A DNA stretch of 64,000 bases, taken from assembly GCA_903789595.1 (NCBI GenBank), contig CAIFEZ010000020.1:1-64000 (forward strand), in the 5' to 3' direction. This DNA is from an uncultured eubacterium 1-6 (lineage in GTDB: Bacteria; Bacillota; Clostridia; Lachnospirales; Lachnospiraceae). How positions within the stretch are numbered: position 1 is the stretch's first letter; each line of letters starts with the position of its first letter. Both the position numbers and the translations under genes were made by a program. Below, in pieces: positions 1-8,330 of the stretch. Under the pieces are notes generated by a model, which saw nothing but the letters and a program-made list of their open reading frames with translations, searched no databases and was not told the origin of the DNA.

Positions 1-93
1 CAATGGAATCTAACTCATAGAGTTTAACTTAATGACATTGCGCATGAACAGTAACTTCAATAGGACTTGAGGGACCGACAGAATCTCCAGGAA

Positions 94-122
94 TTGATTT
101 CTTCTATAAAATCAGCTAGAAT
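94..122 (+). promoter_or_regulatory. Candidate sigma-A promoter of murG
   Basis: TTGATT at 94-99 and TAGAAT at 117-122 are separated by 17 nt, close to the housekeeping consensus. Transcription would begin near 129, leaving a leader of about 55 nt before the murG ATG. Nothing else recognisable lies in bases 1-185. Confidence 0.55.
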
Positions 123-185
123 GCATCTGGATAGTAAAGCATCTGTTCCGAAATATTCACGCACAGCATCTATGGAGGCCATTTG

Positions 186-1250
186 ATGAAGCACATCGTT
201 CTCACAGGCGGCGGCACCGCCGGTCATGTAACTCCGAATATTGCCCTGATCCCGGGCCTGAAGGACATGGGATACAAGATTTCCTACATCGGTTCTTACA
301 ACGGAATTGAAAAAAGCCTGATTGAGGCGGAGAGGATCCCCTATTACGGAATCTCCACCGGCAAGCTGCGCCGCTACATTGACCCCAAGAACCTGTCGGA
401 TCCGTTTCGCGTGGTGAAGGGCATTTTTGAAGCAAGAAAACTGATAAAGAAAATCAGCCCGGACATTGTCTTCTCAAAAGGCGGCTTCGTAGCGGTTCCG
501 GTTGTTCTCGCGGCGAAAAACTGCAAGGTTCCGGTTATCATCCATGAATCAGACATGACACCGGGACTCGCAAATAAAATATGCATTCCCTATGCCTCCA
601 AGGTCTGCTGCAACTTTCCGGAAACGCTCTCCAGTCTGCCGGAGGGAAAGGCCGTTGTGACCGGAACACCGATCCGGAAGGAACTGAGAGAGGGAGATGC
701 CGGACGGGGTTATGCATTCACCGGCCTTTCCCAGGACAAGCCGGTCATCCTCGTCATGGGCGGAAGTCTTGGCTCCGTAAATGTAAATAACCATGTCCGC
801 GAAGCCCTTCCGGAGCTCCTGAAGCAGTATCAGGTTGTGCATCTGTGCGGCAGGGGAAATCTGGATCACTCCCTGGATCAAACCGACGGATACCGCCAGT
901 ATGAATATATCAAGGAAGAACTGCCGGATCTTTTTGCGATGGCCGATCTGATTATCTCCCGCGCGGGAGCAAATGCAATCTGCGAAATCAGTACCCTTGC
1001 CATTCCGAACCTGCTCATTCCGCTTTCCGCTAACGCCAGCCGCGGCGATCAGATTTTAAATGCACGTTCTTTTGAGAAGCAGGGGTACAGCGAGGTAATC
1101 GAAGAGGAAAATCTCACCACACAGACCCTCCTCGCCGCCGTACAGAAGCTTCATGACAACCGGGATGCCTATATCTCCGCAATGAAGAACAGCAGACACA
1201 CCGATTCCATACAGATGATCCTCGATCTCATCCGCGAATACACAAAGTAA
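186..1250 (+). CDS. murG: UDP-GlcNAc:undecaprenyl-PP-MurNAc-pentapeptide GlcNAc transferase (MurG)
   Basis: MurG adds GlcNAc to lipid I on the inner face of the membrane to make lipid II for peptidoglycan. The protein starts with the family's glycine-rich loop GGGTAGHVTPN, has FSKGGFVAVP in the N-lobe and the donor-binding GGSLGS and ISRAGANAICE motifs in the C-lobe. Its 354 residues are the normal family length. The ORF track begins at a TTG at 183, but GGAGG at 174-178 is spaced 7 nt from the ATG at 186, so I place the start there. It is monocistronic in view, outside the usual dcw cluster, which is common in Lachnospiraceae. The identification is secure. Confidence 0.96.
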   Translation: MKHIVLTGGGTAGHVTPNIALIPGLKDMGYKISYIGSYNGIEKSLIEAERIPYYGISTGKLRRYIDPKNLSDPFRVVKGIFEARKLIKKISPDIVFSKGGFVAVPVVLAAKNCKVPVIIHESDMTPGLANKICIPYASKVCCNFPETLSSLPEGKAVVTGTPIRKELREGDAGRGYAFTGLSQDKPVILVMGGSLGSVNVNNHVREALPELLKQYQVVHLCGRGNLDHSLDQTDGYRQYEYIKEELPDLFAMADLIISRAGANAICEISTLAIPNLLIPLSANASRGDQILNARSFEKQGYSEVIEEENLTTQTLLAAVQKLHDNRDAYISAMKNSRHTDSIQMILDLIREYTK

Positions 1251-1277
1251 CACGAAAAAACGCGGCTGCTGCAGCCG

Positions 1278-1350
1278 ATCTCTGCAACGAGATAAAACAC
1301 GCTGCGCGAGTTTTATCTCGCTATCGCGACGCTCGCCGCACACGAATACT
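1278..1350 (-). repeat. R3 family repeat, GAGATAAAAC hairpin
   Basis: The core 1288-1320 has perfect 11-bp arms (CGAGATAAAAC / GTTTTATCTCG) around a GC-rich loop. The minus strand, including the flanking GCGGCGAGCG stretch, aligns with 42600-42665, so this is a dispersed repeat. It lies between the convergent murG and HIT genes and may also act as a terminator stem. Confidence 0.6.
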
Positions 1351-1383
1351 TCGCATTCGGCTGCGGCTCACTGTTCGCGTAAA

Positions 1384-1436
1384 TAAAAAAAACGACGCCC
1401 GCCACAGCCGATCTTTCTTCCGGCTGTGACAGGCGT
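1384..1436 (-). terminator. Rho-independent terminator of the HIT gene
   Basis: On the minus strand a long GC-rich stem (CGCCTGTCACAGCCG pairing with CGGCTGTGGCGGGCG) is followed by a run of eight T. It lies about 85 nt past the stop of the HIT gene. Confidence 0.85.
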
Positions 1437-1519
1437 ATTCGCGGTACTCCCGATGGCATGGCTTTCATTCAGGCGCATCTAATCACATACTTTAGTACAA
1501 GAAAAGCCCGGATAAAAGC

Positions 1520-1930
1520 TTACTTGAGATTTCGTGCCTTCTCCAGTATCTCCTTCTTCACTTCATCAGTCAGAGTTCCCGGCTTCCATGTGACGCCGGC
1601 ACCGTCCCCATTGTACCTCGGAATCAGGTGAATATGAAAATGGAACACGGTCTGCCCCGCTGCCTCTCCATTGTTCTGAACCACGTTATAGCCGTCACAC
1701 GGCAATTCTTTCATCATGAAGGTTACAATCTTCTTCGCCAGCACTGCCGCTCTGGATAAAAGATCCTCCGGAATCTCCGTGATGTCCGCATAATGCTTTT
1801 TCGGAAGAATCAGTGCATGCCCCTTTGTCGCCGGTCCGAGGTCCAGAATCACCCGGAAATCATCATCTTCATAAATTGTCGCCGACGGAATTTCACCCGC
1901 CGCAATTTTACAGAAAATACAATCATTCAT
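1520..1930 (-). CDS. HIT family (histidine triad) nucleotide-binding hydrolase
   Basis: This is a branch I Hint-type histidine triad protein, a cytoplasmic purine nucleoside phosphoramidate hydrolase. The N-terminus CIFCKIAAGEIP and the catalytic triad HFHIHLIPR are diagnostic. I start it at the internal ATG at 1930 (MNDCIFC) because GGGAGG lies 8 nt upstream and family members begin just there. The track's longer ORF adds 15 residues that are not conserved. The resulting length of 136 residues fits the family. It is monocistronic with its own terminator. The exact physiological substrate cannot be told from sequence. Confidence 0.93.
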   Translation of the reverse strand: MNDCIFCKIAAGEIPSATIYEDDDFRVILDLGPATKGHALILPKKHYADITEIPEDLLSRAAVLAKKIVTFMMKELPCDGYNVVQNNGEAAGQTVFHFHIHLIPRYNGDGAGVTWKPGTLTDEVKKEILEKARNLK

Positions 1931-2073
1931 GATATTGTCCTCCCTGTCTGTGTCCATAAATTTCATATATCTCACTGTCGGTCACACAAGCGCACGGCAT
2001 GAAGCAATCAGCAGACGGTACCATTTACGGCACCGGCTGCAGTACGTTTCCTGTGTGATATACAGCAGATCCA

Positions 2074-3471
2074 TTATACACTTTCCGGAGGCCGTTGAAC
2101 AATCCCCGACGTGTGATACATGAAAGACTGATCCGAAAAGCGCAGCCGGTCGCCGTCTCTGAGCGGATATGCCTCTCCCGAGACGAGCAGCTCCCCGTTC
2201 CGGAAGGTGCCGTTTTTCGAGTTCAGATCGATAATGCAGTATCCCTCCTCCCGATACACAAACCTGGCATGGATTCGGCTCACAGTCGGAACACTCAGAA
2301 TAAGGTCCGCTGATTTTCTGCTCTTTCCCAGAATATGGTTCGTTTTCCACAATTCAAGCGCGCCTGTGCGGCTGTCAGCGCTCCTGTCTGCAGAACCTTG
2401 ATCACGGCTCTTCCATGTTCGGTCTTCGGAGCCCTGTTCCCGGATGTCCGGCAGCAAAACGGCCAGAACCTTCGGATCCGCTTCCCGGGTACCCGCCGTC
2501 AGAAGCACGGTTTCCTTTCCGCCGTCCTCGTCTCCTTCCGAATGGTCCTCTCTCCTTTCGATCATATCCATCGCCATGTTCCCGGTCGATTCCGGCGGTC
2601 CTTTTCCATCTCTTTCATCCGGAAAACCTGTCGAAATGGGCTCCGGCCGGATTCTCTGCGCCTTTCTTTTTCTGTCCGGAAGAAAATCACGGCTTTCTCC
2701 CTGTTCCCCTTTTCCGGAGCTTTCCTCTTTTTCGGAGCTTTCCTCTTTTCCGGAGCTTTCGTCTTTTCTTTTCATTCGTGAGAACCAGTTTCGAATTCGC
2801 GAAAAGACCCCTTCGCCAACGGTACGATTATCTTCCTCAAAAAACTCATCCAGTATCTTTTCCCGCTGCTCCCGCCGTTCTTTTTCACCGGGATTCATCA
2901 GATCCCGGCTCTCCGGCTCCGGCTTCGGACGGCATTCCTCCAGAAGCTCCTGAAAATCCCCGACGCAGAGGCTTCCCTCCGATGCCTTCTGATAAAAAGC
3001 GTAGCCCATGATTACCGACTTTCGGTCTCCGTGATCCAGATGCGGAAGCATCGTTTCTCCGAGATTTTTCAGCTGGTCCGAAAAGGGTTCTTCCTCATCC
3101 GGATAGTATATAAAATAGATCCGCGTTCTCTCCGCATTCAGAAAAACAAGCGACGGACGCAGCTGTATCCCGTTTTCATCCAAAAGAAACTCTTCGAGAT
3201 TCCGGATAGCGGCAAGCAGAGAGGAGTACAGAAGTTCCAGAAACTGCCCCGTGATCTTCTCTGTCTCCAGGATATCCTCCAGCGACTGCCTCGAAGTCAC
3301 ATCGTACAGATAGCGCGTGCCGGCATCAATTTCCTGGATGCGGCAATCGATAAAACCCGGTATATGATTTTCTGTCACCATGCGCACGATATAACTGCCA
3401 CGGTCCGGAGTCTTTCCTTCCGAAAGGATCCGGTAATTGTGACAGATATCACGGCTGCTTTCAATCTTCAT
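2074..3471 (-). CDS. DUF6382-like / FHA domain protein of the Tad locus
   Basis: The C-terminal 90 residues form a forkhead-associated phosphothreonine-binding domain (ILGKSRKSADL, SRIHA, DLNSKNGTF, LRDGDRLRF). The N-terminal 170 residues match my memory of DUF6382, which commonly precedes FHA in clostridial Tad loci. Between them lies a charged low-complexity linker with ESSGKE-like repeats. There is no signal peptide or obvious membrane span, so it is probably cytoplasmic. A strong RBS (AAGGAGG) precedes the ATG. As the last gene of the pilus operon it may connect pilus assembly to Ser/Thr kinase signalling, but that is inference, and no kinase gene is in the window. Confidence 0.85.
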   Translation of the reverse strand: MKIESSRDICHNYRILSEGKTPDRGSYIVRMVTENHIPGFIDCRIQEIDAGTRYLYDVTSRQSLEDILETEKITGQFLELLYSSLLAAIRNLEEFLLDENGIQLRPSLVFLNAERTRIYFIYYPDEEEPFSDQLKNLGETMLPHLDHGDRKSVIMGYAFYQKASEGSLCVGDFQELLEECRPKPEPESRDLMNPGEKERREQREKILDEFFEEDNRTVGEGVFSRIRNWFSRMKRKDESSGKEESSEKEESSGKGEQGESRDFLPDRKRKAQRIRPEPISTGFPDERDGKGPPESTGNMAMDMIERREDHSEGDEDGGKETVLLTAGTREADPKVLAVLLPDIREQGSEDRTWKSRDQGSADRSADSRTGALELWKTNHILGKSRKSADLILSVPTVSRIHARFVYREEGYCIIDLNSKNGTFRNGELLVSGEAYPLRDGDRLRFSDQSFMYHTSGIVQRPPESV

Positions 3472-3614
3472 CGGACCGCCTCCTTTCTTGCATTTCTTCC
3501 TGACTGCCAGAACGTTCCCTGTTTGCCCGGTCCAATTGATATCCGTAAACGGAGCAAACGGAGCTTATCCCGGCGCTCCCCATGCAAAAGCATCGGTCTG
3601 ATTATCTTCATGTT

Positions 3615-4202
3615 CTACTGCCTCTCGACAGCTTTCCTCACAGTTCTGGCGGCCCTTAATTCTCCGACCGGAGTTACCTTATCCACATCCGCGCTCACAG
3701 ACAGATTGAAAATATCCCGAAACGCCGCAAAACTCTGATTCAAGAAGGAAACCGACGTTCCGCCTTTTCCGCAGCTTACCTCAACCGCCGGACGGGATGC
3801 CGGCATAACCTGCGCCTCCACTCTCTCCTCCGCCTTTCTCTCCGCCATATTCTGCGCATCAATATCCCGGTCATACCGGCTGTTTCCGGCAAGACACACC
3901 TCTGCTCCCGCCGCCAGATACCAGTTCCGGTTATGCACATAGAAACACAGAATGATCAGCAGTGCAGTCAGCAGCACCGTCGCCGGTACAATAAACGACG
4001 CTTCCACCGTCATGCTTCCCTTCGAGAGCCGCGCCGCCTTCTCACGCAGGGCAGCGTACCCTCGGTGTTCTCTTCCATTCCTTTCTTTCCCGCTTACTTC
4101 TTTTCCACTTACTTCTTTTCTGCTTACTTCTTTTCTGCTTACTTCTTTCCCACTTACTTCTTTTCTATTTACTTCTTTTCCACTCACTTCTTTTGCACTC
4201 AC
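3615..4202 (-). CDS. TadE-like pseudopilin with repeat-rich leader
   Basis: Residues around 62-90 read KGSMTVEASFIVP followed by a single hydrophobic helix. This is a TadE-type class III prepilin signal: cleavage after G, with E at +5. The mature part is about 130 residues. The 62-residue cytoplasmic leader is far longer than usual and consists mostly of KEVSG/KEVSR/KEVNR repeats. The start is a GTG at 4202, itself inside the repeat, with GAGGAG spaced 8 nt upstream. The likely role is a minor pilin or assembly factor of the Flp pilus, processed by one of the two A24 peptidases encoded in the locus. The function is inferred from family and neighbours. Confidence 0.8.
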   Translation of the reverse strand: MSAKEVSGKEVNRKEVSGKEVSRKEVSRKEVSGKEVSGKERNGREHRGYAALREKAARLSKGSMTVEASFIVPATVLLTALLIILCFYVHNRNWYLAAGAEVCLAGNSRYDRDIDAQNMAERKAEERVEAQVMPASRPAVEVSCGKGGTSVSFLNQSFAAFRDIFNLSVSADVDKVTPVGELRAARTVRKAVERQ

Positions 4203-4208
4203 TTCTTT
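4074..4208 (-). repeat. In-frame 15-nt minisatellite, about 9 copies
   Basis: On the minus strand the unit AAAGAAGTNAGYGGN repeats about nine times. It spans the start codon of the TadE-like gene and encodes KEVSG-type pentapeptides. The period is divisible by three, so copy-number change would keep the reading frame. Confidence 0.85.
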
Positions 4209-4306
4209 TTCTCCTCACTGCTCTTTGAAAATGCAGATAAATTCCTTGCCAATAAAGCATTCATAAGGGATCCTGCGGCAAAAGAGAGATTCTGCGGCAT
4301 AAGTAT

Positions 4307-4720
4307 TCACCGGAGAGTCAATCCGAAAGCGAGCAGTATCGTACAGGACAGCCATAAAAACGGCACAAACGGCAATATTATTTTCTTTTCCGAGCGCACC
4401 GCTTTCATTACGGCTCCCGTGAGGAGAGCCGCGATGAGCGCGAGAATCAGAATCCTGCAAATTGTAAAAAGATCACTCCATGCTCCGCACGCGAGGAGCA
4501 CGATTCCATCGCCCGGTCCTACCTTTTCCCTTGTCAGAACAGCGGCCAGAAGAAAAAGAATCCCCGGAAACATTGCCGGCAGATCGATTCCCTGCCGGGC
4601 GATGATGCCGGACACGAGAAGCAGGAACGTAAATCCCGGCAAAATTCGAAAGGTTCTCAGATCAGATACGCCATTTACCGTCAGAATCAGCAACAGCGCT
4701 CCGTTACTCAGACATTTCAT
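4307..4720 (-). CDS. A24-family prepilin peptidase (second in Tad locus)
   Basis: This small polytopic membrane aspartic protease belongs to the TadV/CpaA-like class. The two catalytic aspartates are visible in GVSDLRT near residue 20 and in the GPGD motif near residue 65. About five hydrophobic segments follow. I start it at the ATG at 4720 (MKCLSNG), with AAGGA a few bases upstream. The longer track ORF is out of keeping with the family. The stop codon of the upstream TadE-like gene is one base away, so the two genes are translationally coupled. It would process TadE-like or Flp prepilins. A second A24 gene lies at the head of the operon. Confidence 0.85.
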   Translation of the reverse strand: MKCLSNGALLLILTVNGVSDLRTFRILPGFTFLLLVSGIIARQGIDLPAMFPGILFLLAAVLTREKVGPGDGIVLLACGAWSDLFTICRILILALIAALLTGAVMKAVRSEKKIILPFVPFLWLSCTILLAFGLTLR

Positions 4721-4721
4721 T

Positions 4722-5597
4722 TTATTCCTTGCCTTCTTCTGCGGCACACCGGCTGCAGATATGCATTCCTTCCGCCTCGGAAGCCGGAACGAGATGAACC
4801 TTCCTCGTAAGTCCGCTGCACCGCGAAGAATTGTGATAGCAGTCTCCCTCTCCGGTGATATACACAAGGCCGTGCATTCCTCCCTTTCCGACACATTTCT
4901 CACAGGCGTGATACCTTCCTCCTCCGGCATTCCGCATCGCGGGGACCAGCGCCGAGGGCACCTTCCGGATCTTCAGCTCCAGATAGGTGCATTCCGAACG
5001 GGTGTGATAAACACTCCCGTACTCTGTCACATATACCAGCCGGTTTTCCTCCTCCGAAGGAAGCTCCCGATTTTCCTCAGGATCCCTTCCCGTCCATGCA
5101 TGAACCCTCCCTCTTACGGCAATCCTTCTGCCCGGAATCGGAACCGGAAACCACTCCGGTCTGTAAGAAACAGGCTCACAAAGATCAATGACGGACGGCC
5201 CCTGATAAGTCCCGACAAGGCCCGCAGCCGCCCCTGTTTTCTCGACGGCTTCCTGAAGGCGGACCATCCTTTTTACATACAGGCCGTAAATGTCCATCAT
5301 ACAGATCAGTGACGTCACACACAGAAAAAACAAGGGAACCGACCATGCCGCTTCTACGGTCAGACTTCCTCTTCTCCATCTGCCTTTTCTTCCCGCTGTT
5401 CTTCTCTCTGCTCTCTCCTCCGCTCTTCTCGCTGCTCTTCTGCCTGTACTCGCCTTCTCTCTTTTCGCTGCTCTTCTGTCTGTTCTTCGCTCTTTTCTTC
5501 CCGCTGTTTGTCTGTCTGCTCCTTCTTCTTTTCTTTCCGCTGTTTGTCTGTCTGCTCCTTCTTCTTTTCTTTCCGCTGCTTCTCCTTTGATTATCAC
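4722..5597 (-). CDS. TadE-like pseudopilin with basic repeat leader
   Basis: The motif RRGSLTVEAAWSVP followed by a hydrophobic helix near residues 76-105 is a TadE prepilin signal. The leader of about 77 residues is highly charged, with a 12-residue repeat (AERKEEGADRQT, two full copies) and further RRAARRAEERAERR-type sequence. The mature domain is extracellular and cysteine-containing, with CHxC-like groups (HACEKC, HICSRC) that could bind metal or form disulfides. The start is GTG at 5597 with AGAGGA 7 nt upstream. It is coupled to the downstream A24 peptidase. A role as a minor pilin of the Flp pilus is inferred. Confidence 0.75.
   Translation of the reverse strand: MIIKGEAAERKEEGADRQTAERKEEGADRQTAGRKERRTDRRAAKREKASTGRRAARRAEERAERRTAGRKGRWRRGSLTVEAAWSVPLFFLCVTSLICMMDIYGLYVKRMVRLQEAVEKTGAAAGLVGTYQGPSVIDLCEPVSYRPEWFPVPIPGRRIAVRGRVHAWTGRDPEENRELPSEEENRLVYVTEYGSVYHTRSECTYLELKIRKVPSALVPAMRNAGGGRYHACEKCVGKGGMHGLVYITGEGDCYHNSSRCSGLTRKVHLVPASEAEGMHICSRCAAEEGKE
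5505..5576 (-). repeat. 36-nt in-frame tandem repeat in TadE-like leader
   Basis: Two nearly identical 36-nt units encode AERKEEGADRQT twice, followed by a diverged third unit. It parallels the 15-nt repeat in the other TadE-like gene. Confidence 0.8.
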
Positions 5598-5895
5598 GAT
5601 TTTTTCCTCTGCCTGAGATGTGCCACTTCCGCCCGCACGAAGTGTGACACATCAGATCATTTGTACGGAATCCGTCGGGCTGCCTCCCGAATGCGCTTGG
5701 ATCCGGGAATACATTCGCAGAATTATCTCATGTCCTTTCTCATGATAAAATATTATTTTGTAAACGGCCGCGCACGATGCGCCCGCCTGCGTTTCCGCAG
5801 AGCTTATACTGTATTTTTTGTCGTTTTAGGTGTAGGGGGAATATCAGACCCTCCCGCAAAGCGGGAGACACCCCGCCGGATTCCGTGTGATCAGG
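5598..5895. other. Intergenic gap with hairpin and R2 remnant
   Basis: No gene is seen here. A perfect 7-bp hairpin CTCCCGC-aaa-GCGGGAG lies at 5851-5867 without a T run, so termination is uncertain. The stretch near 5790-5816 (CAGAGCTTATACTGTA) resembles one terminus of the R2 repeat family. Confidence 0.5.
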
Positions 5896-7455
5896 TTACA
5901 TATCGTATCCGTAGCTTCTCTCCGCAGTATAGGTATTGGTACCGACGGACGCGCCGATCTCTACGCTTACCGCATCGATGCAGTGATCCAGATGAAAATT
6001 TTCCTTTCCCTCATGGGTCCGGATATTGAGCTCCGTCAGATCCATAATTCTCTCCGTCAGCTTCTTTGTTCCTTCGCCCAGGAGCAGAATCCTCAGGTAA
6101 TCCCTGTATTCCAGCCCGGCCGCGGAAGATTTTCTCTCCCCGTCCGCTGCGGATGTGAATCTTCCGAGATTTTCGATGGAAAGCTGCCAGGACTCCGCGG
6201 TCTTTACCAGCGGTACTTTCCCGCCGCGGGTCAGGACCTGGAGATCCAGTATTGACTCCCCGTAAGCCCACGCCACACGGATCGCGAATGCCAGAACCGG
6301 CGCGAGCTCCGGATTCAGAAGCCCCGCGCTGATCCCCGCGGCCAGCAGATCCGCCTGCGCCCTCTTGTCCGGGTCCGTCATCAGAAACGCCATATTCGAA
6401 GCCGCTCTGAGAACCTGCATTTTCGACAGAACCACCTTCAGATTGTCCCGGTCGTTTCGCCTTCCTCCTATGGCATACTCCGCCTGGTAGGCGAGCGGTT
6501 TCTGCTGATCCTTATCTGAAAAGCACGGAAAATCCTCGATCAGAAATTCCTGAATCAGAATCTTTTCCATCGGACCTTCCCACTCCGACGGGGTCATGCC
6601 CATCCCCAGAGAATGCTCTCTGCCGCTCAGCAGCTCCCCGGCGCTTACGCTTTTCCGGGAAAGCCCGGATTCTCCTTCTCCAAATACAAGCTTCAGCAGT
6701 CCTCTGCCCCGAAGGAGCTGATAAGAAAGAAGCGGGTTCTCCCAGACAGGCACCACATTGCCGCCGAATCCTTCTGCGATTTCCTCCGCCGATGCTTCCT
6801 CCGCGCCGTCCCCGCTCTGTTCAGCCGAGGGCACCGGACGGCACAGCCCCTCGGCCACATCTCTGTCATAATACGCCTGCGCATTTTCCGTCCGGTAAGT
6901 GCCCGCCTGTCTCTCCAGCTCTTCCGCTTTTTCTCCATTCTGAAAGACACCCTCCGACATCTTTTTCAGGAGCTCTGCTCCGGCCTGAAGCTTCATCTGT
7001 TCACATACCTGTCTCCGAAAGGCAGTGTTTTCCTGATCGGTCGCCAGGACATAGCCTGTCATCGAGCAATTCTCCCGGTTCAGCCGTATGCTCAGCAGAT
7101 TGCCGCCTCCCGTCAGATTGTTCTTCGTCGGATCCAGAATATACTCCGACCAGGTCTCCGTCTCCCGGAGCACCTCGTCCAGGCGCAGGCCGGATGCCCC
7201 GTATCCCCCGTCCAGAAACAGCAGACCGTAATCCTCGAACAGCTCGCGGTCATACTGCGCAAATACCGAGTACAGTCCCTGCTCCAGAGCGCTTGCCACT
7301 GTAGCTCTCGCGGCTGCCTGGCGCATGGATTTCAGTCCCGCAAGGATCAGCCCCAGGAGAACCAGAAGCAGCAGACTGACAAACAGCGTAATGCTGCCCC
7401 GGCTCATTTTTTCTCTCTGTCTGCCCGCTGACAGATTCCGCATCGTGTCCCTCAT
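5896..7455 (-). CDS. DUF5702 domain protein of the Tad locus
   Basis: A single N-terminal membrane helix follows RGSITLFVSLLLL, and the rest is about 480 residues predicted outside the membrane. Length, position and N-terminus match the DUF5702 proteins found in clostridial Tad operons, which resemble TadG-like surface components. GAGG lies 7 nt before the ATG at 7455, and the gene begins only 10 nt after the flp stop codon. The protein is probably anchored at the cell surface and needed for pilus assembly or display. The molecular role is unknown. Confidence 0.8.
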   Translation of the reverse strand: MRDTMRNLSAGRQREKMSRGSITLFVSLLLLVLLGLILAGLKSMRQAAARATVASALEQGLYSVFAQYDRELFEDYGLLFLDGGYGASGLRLDEVLRETETWSEYILDPTKNNLTGGGNLLSIRLNRENCSMTGYVLATDQENTAFRRQVCEQMKLQAGAELLKKMSEGVFQNGEKAEELERQAGTYRTENAQAYYDRDVAEGLCRPVPSAEQSGDGAEEASAEEIAEGFGGNVVPVWENPLLSYQLLRGRGLLKLVFGEGESGLSRKSVSAGELLSGREHSLGMGMTPSEWEGPMEKILIQEFLIEDFPCFSDKDQQKPLAYQAEYAIGGRRNDRDNLKVVLSKMQVLRAASNMAFLMTDPDKRAQADLLAAGISAGLLNPELAPVLAFAIRVAWAYGESILDLQVLTRGGKVPLVKTAESWQLSIENLGRFTSAADGERKSSAAGLEYRDYLRILLLGEGTKKLTERIMDLTELNIRTHEGKENFHLDHCIDAVSVEIGASVGTNTYTAERSYGYDM

Positions 7456-7464
7456 TGGTCTTCC

Positions 7465-7644
7465 TCAGATTCCCTGGCTTTTGCTGGTGATCTTGCTCAG
7501 AATATTCGACACCAGGCTGGTGAGCTGGCTCTTGAAGATAATGACAAGGCCGATCAATACAACGATGATCAGAACGATTTCCACCGTACTGATGGCGTCC
7601 TCTTCCATCCAGAAGTTTCGTATCACATTCTGCAAGTTCTTCAT
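7465..7644 (-). CDS. Flp1-like type IVb pilin (major pilin candidate)
   Basis: This 59-residue gene is too short for the ORF track. The sequence MKNLQNVIRNFWMEEDAIST leads into a hydrophobic helix with the processing motif A-ISTVE, which places Glu at +5 of the mature chain as in Flp pilins. The mature pilin would be about 42 residues, typical for Flp. GGAGG lies just upstream of the ATG. It sits between tadC and the DUF5702 gene. It is the only Flp-type pilin visible, so it is the likely shaft subunit. Confidence 0.85.
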   Translation of the reverse strand: MKNLQNVIRNFWMEEDAISTVEIVLIIVVLIGLVIIFKSQLTSLVSNILSKITSKSQGI

Positions 7645-7871
7645 TTTGTCCTCCTTTTCTTCTCAAAAATTCTTCTCCGCTTTCTTCCTGTGATCTGTTT
7701 ACACTTATCTGACCAGACAGGAATCCCACAGCACCTTTATCTCCTCATTATCAGATAAAAAATCGTTTCTTTCAGATATCCGGTAAACAATAACCTTCTC
7801 CGCCATCCTGCGGCGCGGGCGCTTATACAGTTTGCGGCACTATGTGCCGTGCTTCCATCTCCCTGATTTTC
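7645..7871. other. Gap upstream of flp; small palindrome
   Basis: No gene is seen. A perfect palindrome CGGCAC-tat-GTGCCG lies at 7835-7849 and an R2-like terminus GCTTATACAG at 7821-7830. The gap may hold a separate promoter or processing site for the highly expressed pilin, but no clear promoter stands out. Confidence 0.4.
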
Positions 7872-8330
7872 TCAAAGCTGCATGGTCGCGGGAATGATTA
7901 TGATGAGCAGTACAATGCCAAGCATGACAAACATCGGAAACGCCATGCGTACGGCCGCCCGGTCTCCATCCGCTCTTGCCCGCCTCTTCCGGGTTTCAAA
8001 AGCCTCCTGCACCTCCTTTTCCAGCATTCCCGACAGCTGGCTGCCTCCCTTTTTCTGGCTCTGCGCAAGAAGGAGCGCCAGCTTTCTGTATTCCGGCGTG
8101 CCGCACCGCTCCCCGAAGTGTGTCAGAGCATCCTGCTCATACACCCCGTTATTCATCTCTGCCACGGTTACGGCTACCTCCCGATACTCCTTTCCAAGCC
8201 TCTCCATCGCCTTTCTCACGCTGAGTCCCGCTGCCGTAAGCAGCTGCAGCTTGCTTACCAGCTCCGGATACTGGCCGGTAAGCACCTTCCTTCGCTTCTG
8301 CTCCGCCTTCTCTTTCCTGTCCTTCCCCAC
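7872..8330 (-). CDS. TadC-like T2SSF protein, C-terminal part (split gene)
   Basis: This fragment carries a type II secretion system F domain (YPELVSKLQLLTAAGLSVRKA through the EALTHF-like helices) and a C-terminal hydrophobic helix. The ORF opens at a GTG at 8330 with no Shine-Dalgarno sequence. It continues in the -1 frame from the upstream 309-residue ORF, which it overlaps by 76 nt. A single extra T in the TTTTT run near 8331-8335 would join the two into one TadC-like protein of about 435 residues. The gene is therefore most likely one frameshifted tadC, though an assembly error or recoding cannot be excluded. Confidence 0.75.
   Translation of the reverse strand: MGKDRKEKAEQKRRKVLTGQYPELVSKLQLLTAAGLSVRKAMERLGKEYREVAVTVAEMNNGVYEQDALTHFGERCGTPEYRKLALLLAQSQKKGGSQLSGMLEKEVQEAFETRKRRARADGDRAAVRMAFPMFVMLGIVLLIIIIPATMQL

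Noticed and set aside
3933-5312. 459-residue plus-strand ORF
   Set aside because: It is antisense to the two TadE-like genes and the A24 gene, and its SFxLTSF repeats mirror the minisatellite.
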